Shown: piece by piece, positions 1 to 3,731 of the stretch
Position numbering within the stretch: the first letter of the stretch is position 1
Layout: the number at the start of each line of letters is the position of its first letter
NCBI GenBank assembly: GCA_003454135.1
Contig: DMKW01000189.1
Coordinates: forward strand, 1,287-6,408
DNA length: 5,122 bases
Direction of reading: 5' to 3'
Source: Microbacteriaceae bacterium
GTDB lineage: Bacteria; Actinomycetota; Actinomycetes; Actinomycetales; Microbacteriaceae
Made by a program: the position numbers and the translations under genes
Notes under the pieces: model-generated
Seen by the model: the letters and a program-made list of their open reading frames with translations, nothing else
Database searches by the model: none
Told to the model about the DNA's origin: nothing

Positions 1-693
1 TTCGACCTCGTAGACGCGTACTGGCACGCGCACCCCGACGTCTGGGGTGCCGCCCACGCCGATGCCGAAGGTCACGGTTCCCTCGAAGTCCCCGGCCGAG
101 GCGTAGCGCGTGATGGCCTGGTGGCCGACCGACGCCGGGGGTTGGCTGATGATCGTCGACTGCCCGTTTTCGTCGTGAGCCTGTGCATCGCGGAACGTCA
201 CCCGCAGGATCGATCCCACTGCGGGGAGTGGCACAGGATTTCCGCTTCCGTCCATCGTGAGCCCCGACACGTAGTCGATCGAGTAGCTGGGGAAGCCACC
301 TTTGAACCGAAAGCTCAGCTGGTCGTACGGCGGTGAATCCTTCGGATGCGTGCCCCCGCCGATCGTATAGAGGTATGGCACGGGCGGCTCGGGCGGTGCG
401 GCGATCGGCGGATTCACCGGATGGGTCACGTTGCACGCGACGCCGGTACCGGGCACGCGCCAGTTGCAGCCGATGACCGAGGAAATGACCCTGTCCCCGC
501 TCATCGGCGGAGTTATCTCGTCGCTGTCCGGAGCTGGGGAACTCGTCGGTGTGGGCGCGACGCTCTGCGTCGCACCCCCGCTGGGAGCCTCCGACGGCCC
601 GGGTGCCGGCGGCGTGCACGCGGCAACGAGCAACAGAACCGGGGTCAGCACGGCCACGACCGCGGCGGTGCGTGCGGCGGTCGGGCGGGCCAT
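1..693 (-). CDS. AMIN-like domain lipoprotein (3' end missing)
   Basis: The reading frame stays open from an ATG at 693 to the left edge: 231 codons with no stop, so the C-terminus is missing. Residues 1-26 form a lipoprotein signal peptide (Arg-containing start, hydrophobic 12-25, lipobox VAAC with Cys26 as the lipidated residue), so the protein should sit on the outer face of the membrane. Residues 27-66 are a Pro/Ser/Thr-rich low-complexity tether. Cys76 and Cys87 could form a disulfide. From about residue 112 the pattern (GGGTH, YDQLSFRF, YSIDYV, DGSGNPVPL, LRVTF) matches the AMIN-like domain of actinobacterial lipoproteins as I remember that family. Its function is unknown; cell-wall or polysaccharide association is only a guess. 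The start is supported by GAGGG at 703-699, five bases upstream. A weak promoter-like pair (TTGCCC 748-743, GATACC 724-719) lies in the 97-bp gap after the GH6 gene. The family call is fairly sure, the role is not. Confidence 0.82.
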   Translation of the reverse strand, partial: MARPTAARTAAVVAVLTPVLLLVAACTPPAPGPSEAPSGGATQSVAPTPTSSPAPDSDEITPPMSGDRVISSVIGCNWRVPGTGVACNVTHPVNPPIAAPPEPPVPYLYTIGGGTHPKDSPPYDQLSFRFKGGFPSYSIDYVSGLTMDGSGNPVPLPAVGSILRVTFRDAQAHDENGQSTIISQPPASVGHQAITRYASAGDFEGTVTFGIGVGGTPDVGVRVPVRVYEVE

Positions 694-785
694 CTGATCC
701 CTCGCTTCCCGCGTGTTGGGTATCTCCGACGCTAGGTCTGCTGGGCAACGGCGGGGAGTGCCGAAGGTCCCATGCCGCGAGCATC

Positions 786-800
786 ACGGGTCAGACCCGT
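786..800 (-). terminator. Short hairpin across the GH6 stop codon
   Basis: ACGGGTC and GACCCGT are perfect reverse complements separated by one base. As RNA this gives a 6-bp stem with a 3-nt loop that includes part of the TGA stop (793-791) of the secreted GH6 gene. No run of U follows on the minus strand, so this is at best a weak or U-less terminator or an mRNA 3'-end stabiliser. It could be chance. Confidence 0.25.
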
Positions 801-1765
801 TTGCGAACGAGGTCGAGCGCGGCGCTCTCGAACCACGAGCCGGCAGTCGGGCCACCGTTGCAGGTGCCGTCGCTCGCACCGGGATGCTTCACCCAGAGCA
901 GTGCGTCGAGCTTGCCCGTGCCGGAGACGACGCTCGGATTCTGGCCGAGGGCCGCACCCGGCGGATTACACCAGGTGCCGGTCCAGCCCGCTCCGTTGCG
1001 CGAGGTGTCGATCACGAAGTGCTTCCAGCCGACGCGAGACGAGATTTTGCCGGCGTAGTCGCGCTCCGCCTGCACAGGGTTGAAGTTCGACACGTTCGTG
1101 TAGAACCCGTGCGCCTTCGCGATGCCGGCCTGGGCGAGCCAGCCCGCCTGCACACTGGGGGAGAGCCAGCGGGAGTTGCCGCCGTCGAGGTAGGTCGTGA
1201 GCCCCGCACCGTTCAGGATGTCGACGGCCTGGCTGATGAGCGGAAGGCGCGTTGTCGCCTCCCCGGCGCACTTGGTGCTCGAGAGCATCGAGAGCGAATC
1301 GGGTTCGACGAGCACGACGGCCTTCGTGCCGATGAGGGCGTTGGCTATCGCTCGGTTCCAGTCGAGATAGTGGCTGCTGTCGAAGCCGCCCGCAGAGTAG
1401 CCGCCACAGTCCCGATTGGGGATGGCGTATGTGACGAAGACAAGGGTGGTTCCCTGTGCTGCGGCCGCCGCGACGTGGCGGGCGATGACGCTCGTGAGGA
1501 GGTCGCCCGTGAACCAGTCGCCGAGCCAGACCGCCGTCGGTTGCGACGCGATCTGGTCGACGAGGTCGGCGGATTCGATGTCACCGGCGGCGCGCAGCGC
1601 GTCTTCAGCCGTTGAGGCCTGGGTCTTCGCCTCGTGGTAGAGGCCCCCCGGGAACACCGCCGGTCCGGACGAGTCGTCCGCCGCGGCGGCAAGCGGACTG
1701 CTGATGAGCGAGACGATGACGGCCGCGGCGAGTGCCAACGGCACGATCTTCTTCTTGAACTGCAC
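791..1765 (-). CDS. Secreted GH6 beta-1,4-glucanase (cellulase)
   Basis: 324 residues. The protein should hydrolyse internal beta-1,4 bonds of cellulose or related glucans by an inverting mechanism, outside the cell. Residues 1-28 are a Sec signal peptide (QFKKK, hydrophobic 7-23, cleavage near LAAAA-DD). The GH6 domain runs from about 37 (VFPGG) to the end. Active-site aspartates are D119 (PNRDCG), D156 (EPDSL, the expected general acid), D194 (YLDGG) and D299 (ASDGTC), with D253 in IDTSRNG. C120/C166 and C266/C302 match the two disulfides known in Thermobifida fusca Cel6A. The ~288-residue domain equals that endoglucanase rather than the longer exo-acting Cel6B, so endo action is the better guess. 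There is no binding module. The GTG at 1765, with GGGGG four bases upstream, was chosen because it gives a clean signal peptide; an ATG at 1834 would add 23 non-signal residues and has no spaced ribosome site. The gene lies 120 bp after its paralogue and 97 bp before the lipoprotein gene. Confidence 0.95.
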   Translation of the reverse strand: MQFKKKIVPLALAAAVIVSLISSPLAAAADDSSGPAVFPGGLYHEAKTQASTAEDALRAAGDIESADLVDQIASQPTAVWLGDWFTGDLLTSVIARHVAAAAAQGTTLVFVTYAIPNRDCGGYSAGGFDSSHYLDWNRAIANALIGTKAVVLVEPDSLSMLSSTKCAGEATTRLPLISQAVDILNGAGLTTYLDGGNSRWLSPSVQAGWLAQAGIAKAHGFYTNVSNFNPVQAERDYAGKISSRVGWKHFVIDTSRNGAGWTGTWCNPPGAALGQNPSVVSGTGKLDALLWVKHPGASDGTCNGGPTAGSWFESAALDLVRKRV

Positions 1766-1771
1766 GATTCC

Positions 1772-1807
1772 CCCGATAGTTATCAATGACGTAATTTCGA
1801 TATCGGG
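1772..1807 (-). promoter_or_regulatory. Inverted repeat covering the GH6 ribosome site
   Basis: On the minus strand CCCGATA (1807-1801) and TATCGGG (1778-1772) are perfect 7-bp complements with an AT-rich 22-nt spacer. The second arm overlaps the GGGGG ribosome-binding stretch of the secreted GH6 gene, so folding could hide it, or the pair could be a regulator site. AT-richness at about 1775-1803 would also suit a promoter, but I find no convincing -35/-10 pair. Chance remains possible. Confidence 0.3.
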
Positions 1808-1869
1808 TGTGCGGCCAGCTAAACACGTGGGCATCCTCGCGGTCTCGCCCCAGTTCGGGCGGCAGGCCG

Positions 1870-1884
1870 ACCGCGTGGTGCGGT
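1870..1884. terminator. Weak hairpin after the anchored GH6 gene
   Basis: ACCGC and GCGGT form a 5-bp stem with a 5-nt loop, two bases beyond the stop codon (1888-1886) of the anchored GH6 gene. On the plus strand it is followed by TTTTA, on the minus strand by CGGCC. The U-run is therefore on the side opposite to the gene. It could attenuate read-through between the two GH6 genes or be chance. Confidence 0.22.
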
Positions 1885-1885
1885 T

Positions 1886-2944
1886 TTAGCCGTTGCGCAC
1901 GAGGTCGAGCGCGTACTGCTCCCACCACGCGCCGGCGGCCGGGCCGCCGTTGCACGTTCCGTCACTCACGCCGGGGTGCTTGACCCACAGCTCGGCGTCG
2001 AGTCGGCCGTCGTTCGGGGTGGCGCGCGGGTTCGGCCCGAGGCCGGCGCCCTGGGGGTTGCACCAGTCGCCCTGCCAGCCCTTACCGCTTCGTGACACGT
2101 CGACGACGTAGTGCTTGTCCCCGACGAGCCCGGAGAGCTTTCCGGCGTAGTTCCGCTCCTGCTGGAGGGTGTTGAAGTTGGAGACGTTGGTGAAGAAGCC
2201 GTGCGCGCGGTCGATGCCGGCCTCCTTGAGCACCTTCGACTGGGTGTTGGGCGAGTGCCAGCGGGAGTTGCCGCCGTCGAGGTAGGTCGTGAGCCCCGCG
2301 CCGTCGAGGATGTCGACCGCCTTGTTGATCAGGGGGATGCGCTTGATCGCCTCGATGCCGCACTTGGCGCTCGAGAGCATCGAGAGCGAATCGGGTTCGA
2401 TGAGCACGACGGCCTTCGTTCCCGCGAGCGCGGCCGCGATCGTGCGATTCCAGTCGAGGTAGCTGTCGTAGGTGAGGCCGCCCTTCGAGTATCCGCCGCA
2501 GTCCCGATTGGGGATGGCGTAGGTAACGAACACGAGGGTCGTGCCCTCGGCCTTCGCCGCGGCAACGTGCTGGGCGAGCAGTTTGGAGAGGGCGGGCCCC
2601 GTGACCCACTCGCCGAGCCAGATCGCGGTCGGTTGGGAGGAGATGCGGTTCACGAGGGCGGCCGCGCTCTTCTGCCCTTCCTGCACCAGCCTGTTGGCCG
2701 CGTCATCGGCGCTCGTTCCGGCTTCGACGTAGAAGCCACCGGGGAACACGTCGGAACCCGGGGAGGCCGATGCAGCCGTGCTCGCGGCGGACGGCGACGT
2801 GGTCGGGCGCGCGGCGGACGGCGTGGGAGCGGCGGCAGGCGGCGCCTTCGGCGACACCACGAAGATCACGGCCACGACGATCCCAACGAGCACGACGACG
2901 CACGCGATCCCCAACAGAGCCGATCTCCCACCGTACTGTTTCAC
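1886..2944 (-). CDS. Membrane-anchored GH6 beta-1,4-glucanase
   Basis: 352 residues. This is a GH6 cellulase paralogue of the gene 120 bp downstream; about 191 of 287 catalytic-domain positions are identical by hand count. Residues 9-30 are a single transmembrane segment after a short basic start (KQYGGR). There is no signal-peptidase site, so the enzyme is probably held outside the membrane. Residues 31-63 are an Ala/Pro/Ser/Thr linker. The GH6 domain starts near V66. Aspartates are D148 (PNRDCG), D185 (EPDSL, expected acid), D223 (YLDGG) and D328 (VSDGTC), with D282 in VDVSRSG. Cysteines C149/C195 and C295/C331 are kept. No carbohydrate-binding module is present. The domain length again fits endoglucanase-type GH6. 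The start is GTG at 2944, with AGGGG eight bases upstream; a GTG at 2953 is in frame and would add three residues but has no spaced ribosome site. Possible CelR-type half-sites lie upstream. Fold and activity class are sure, substrate preference is not. Confidence 0.95.
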   Translation of the reverse strand: MKQYGGRSALLGIACVVVLVGIVVAVIFVVSPKAPPAAAPTPSAARPTTSPSAASTAASASPGSDVFPGGFYVEAGTSADDAANRLVQEGQKSAAALVNRISSQPTAIWLGEWVTGPALSKLLAQHVAAAKAEGTTLVFVTYAIPNRDCGGYSKGGLTYDSYLDWNRTIAAALAGTKAVVLIEPDSLSMLSSAKCGIEAIKRIPLINKAVDILDGAGLTTYLDGGNSRWHSPNTQSKVLKEAGIDRAHGFFTNVSNFNTLQQERNYAGKLSGLVGDKHYVVDVSRSGKGWQGDWCNPQGAGLGPNPRATPNDGRLDAELWVKHPGVSDGTCNGGPAAGAWWEQYALDLVRNG

Positions 2945-2963
2945 TGTCCCCACCCCTGTCTGT

Positions 2964-3026
2964 CAGCTGCGCTCCCAGACGGCTTTGTGTGACCAGCAGT
3001 TTCAGCCTAGGCAGGGAGCGCGCGAT
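2964..3026 (-). promoter_or_regulatory. Possible GH6 promoter with CelR/CebR-like half-sites
   Basis: The CelR/CebR operator of actinobacterial cellulase genes is TGGGAGCGCTCCCA. Positions 2964-2977 match 10 of 14 bases, with the right half GCTCCCA perfect. Positions 3013-3026 match 9 of 14, with GGGAGCGC intact. GCGCTCCC (2969-2976) and GGGAGCGC (3014-3021) are exact reverse complements. Between them on the minus strand lies TAGGCT (3009-3004), a TANNNT-type -10 box, without a good -35. If that box is real, one half-site falls in the promoter and the other just after the start of transcription, which would suit repression. This is inference from partial matches. Confidence 0.35.
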
Positions 3027-3105
3027 TTAGCGAACCCTGCGGGCAATCGTGTGACGACTCTCACCCTTCACGCAATGGTTTCGAGGCGCCGTGCCCGTAG
3101 CAGTG

Positions 3106-3204
3106 CCAGCGTTTCTCCGGAGGTTTCGGGACTCGGGTGGGTAAGAACGGCTCGCGCAACGCACGCTGACGTCGTTTCTCGCGAAACCTCCGGAGAAACG
3201 CTGG
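3106..3204. repeat. Intergenic inverted-repeat element A, 23-bp arms
   Basis: The arms at 3106-3128 and 3182-3204 are perfect reverse complements over 23 bp, separated by 53 bp. Each arm reads CCAGCG, then TTTCTCCGGAGG, then TTTCG. The inner part codes for nothing recognisable and contains a second small palindrome, GTTTC-TCGC-GAAAC, at 3174-3187. No matching short duplication flanks the element. Known kinds that could look like this are REP/BIME-type palindromes, a MITE, or a long transcript hairpin. The pairing is certain, the nature is not. Confidence 0.85.
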
Positions 3205-3294
3205 TTGGGCGAGTGGCCGGTCACCCGTTCCCGTCGCCCGGCCCGAGTGAAACTGGTGGGATGGGCGTGCAGTCGAGGGTTACCCCCGGTCTCT

Positions 3295-3378
3295 CGCGCT
3301 TCTCCGGAGGATCACACGCAAACCGGTCCCGAACGGGCCTAAACCGGCGCAAATTTGCAGAACCTCCGGAGAAACGCG
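3295..3378. repeat. Intergenic inverted-repeat element B, 16-bp arms
   Basis: The arms at 3295-3310 and 3363-3378 pair at 15 of 16 positions and carry the same TTCTCCGGAGG core as element A (3300-3310 and, inverted, 3363-3373). The 52-bp centre holds a perfect 10-bp palindrome GCAAATTTGC (3349-3358) and a GC stem around 3328-3337. Outside the core, the flanks differ from element A, so the two elements are relatives rather than fresh copies. Confidence 0.8.
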
Positions 3379-3446
3379 TGTTGGGGGCGGGGCACGGGCG
3401 TGCGGCGCGCCAGCCGGCACCGAAGCTAGGCCATAAACACGGGGCC

Positions 3447-3455
3447 TGATACCAT
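3447..3455 (+). promoter_or_regulatory. Candidate extended -10 promoter for pnp
   Basis: TGATACCAT fits the extended -10 form (TG, one base, TANNNT). There is no recognisable -35 box 16-19 bases upstream, which extended -10 promoters can tolerate. A small inverted repeat (AGGCC 3428-3432, GGCCT 3443-3447) lies directly upstream. Transcription from here would begin near 3461 and give a leader of about 270 nt containing all three hairpins. The call rests on one short motif. Confidence 0.3.
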
Positions 3456-3528
3456 GGACGAGGTTGTTCGGTTTGCCCCTCCGCTTGACGGATGAGCACG
3501 GACGGCCACGGAGCAGGCCGGCAAGAAG

Positions 3529-3586
3529 CTGGTCAGTAGTGGTGACGTTCTGAACCGCGGTTCAGCGCATTTCTACTGTTGACCAG
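3529..3586 (+). promoter_or_regulatory. Long RNA hairpin in the pnp leader
   Basis: The 58 bases fold symmetrically about 3557/3558. The outer 14 positions (3529-3542 with 3573-3586) pair without a break: 11 Watson-Crick and 3 G-U pairs. The middle has three single mismatches (3543/3572, 3546/3569, 3549/3566). The centre is a perfect 16-bp palindrome, CTGAACCGCGGTTCAG (3550-3565). All five G-U pairs work only in the plus-strand RNA, the strand on which pnp is read. A stem this long is the kind RNase III cuts, and the E. coli and Streptomyces pnp transcripts are known to be processed by RNase III at leader or intergenic hairpins. Alternatively, the central palindrome is a protein operator. The fold is seen, the function inferred. 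Confidence 0.6.
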
Positions 3587-3616
3587 AGCAGTGCATTAGG
3601 CACGCCGCCAAAGCGC

Positions 3617-3648
3617 CACAGGTTCATGTCGAGAGGCTGAGCCCTGTG
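3617..3648 (+). promoter_or_regulatory. Second pnp leader hairpin
   Basis: CACA at 3617-3620 pairs with TGTG at 3645-3648. GGTTC (3621-3625) pairs with GAGCC (3639-3643) through one G-U pair, leaving a bulged C at 3644 and a 13-nt loop. It lies between the long hairpin and the ribosome-site hairpin. Stability is moderate and I see no independent sign of function. Confidence 0.35.
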
Positions 3649-3664
3649 CGCCCCTTTCTGCTTA

Positions 3665-3722
3665 TCTCCTGCTCCTTGACGAGTCGCCTCCCATACGGGG
3701 AGACGACGTAAAACAAAGGAGA
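3665..3722 (+). promoter_or_regulatory. pnp ribosome-site hairpin with masking hexamers
   Basis: A stem at 3683-3692 with 3698-3707 has nine pairs, one C-A mismatch and a 5-nt loop. It ends seven bases before a strong AAAGGAG ribosome site (3715-3721), which is 10 bases from the pnp ATG. Two upstream hexamers can pair with that site: TCTCCT (3665-3670) with AGGAGA (3717-3722), and CTCCTT (3672-3677) with AAGGAG (3716-3721). Either pairing would enclose the stem and hide the site, so a closed and an open form are possible. Known pnp genes are controlled after transcription through their leaders; this being such a switch is inference. Confidence 0.5.
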
Positions 3723-3731
3723 AACCCCCCA

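Larger units (their letters stand above)
2945..3731. other. Divergent non-coding region, GH6 to pnp
   Basis: This 787-bp stretch separates the minus-strand cellulase genes from plus-strand pnp. Open frames cross it, but they run through the inverted repeats, lack ribosome sites and resemble no family I know, so I call no gene. In order it holds operator-like half-sites and a possible GH6 promoter (2964-3026), two inverted-repeat elements (3106-3204 and 3295-3378), a possible pnp promoter (3447-3455), and a pnp leader with three hairpins (3529-3707). I see nothing specific in 3027-3105, 3205-3294 or 3379-3427. Confidence 0.8.

Noticed and set aside
121..735. Small plus-strand frames over the lipoprotein gene
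   Set aside because: The opposite strand encodes a continuous protein with lipobox, linker and a recognisable domain; the plus-strand frames are shadows.
815..827. GAGCGC-G-GCGCTC palindrome resembling a CelR operator core
   Set aside because: It lies in the coding end of a GH6 gene, has an extra central base, and is explained by the codons for Glu-Ser-Ala-Ala-Leu-Asp.
713..1615. 300-codon open frame on the plus strand
   Set aside because: It is the antisense shadow of the secreted GH6 gene; Arg/Val/Asp-rich and without a ribosome site or family resemblance.
1766..1834. ATG at 1834 as the start of the secreted GH6 gene
   Set aside because: The added 23 residues bury the signal peptide, and the only GAGG is directly against the ATG with no spacing. 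The GTG at 1765 fits better.
2896..2944. Cys15 of the anchored GH6 protein as a lipobox cysteine
   Set aside because: The residue at -3 is Gly and a further 15 hydrophobic residues follow the Cys, so this is the inside of a membrane segment and not a lipoprotein signal.
2111..2992. 293-codon open frame on the plus strand
   Set aside because: Antisense shadow of the anchored GH6 gene, very similar in composition to the shadow of its paralogue, as expected from homologous DNA.
3106..3204. Insertion sequence or MITE with target duplication
   Set aside because: The bases just outside the two arms do not match, and there is no transposase, so mobility cannot be claimed from this window.
3106..3378. 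CRISPR array
   Set aside because: The four motif copies alternate in orientation, are short, and have unequal spacing (about 50-100 bases between copies); no cas gene is seen.
2778..3499. Open frames crossing the intergenic repeats on both strands
   Set aside because: Their products contain repeated scraps such as RFSGG and EPPEKR that are translations of the inverted-repeat core in different frames. No ribosome site or known family.
3550..3565. 16-bp palindrome as an intrinsic terminator
   Set aside because: No U-run follows on either strand and it is the tip of a longer symmetrical stem, so the leader-hairpin reading is preferred.
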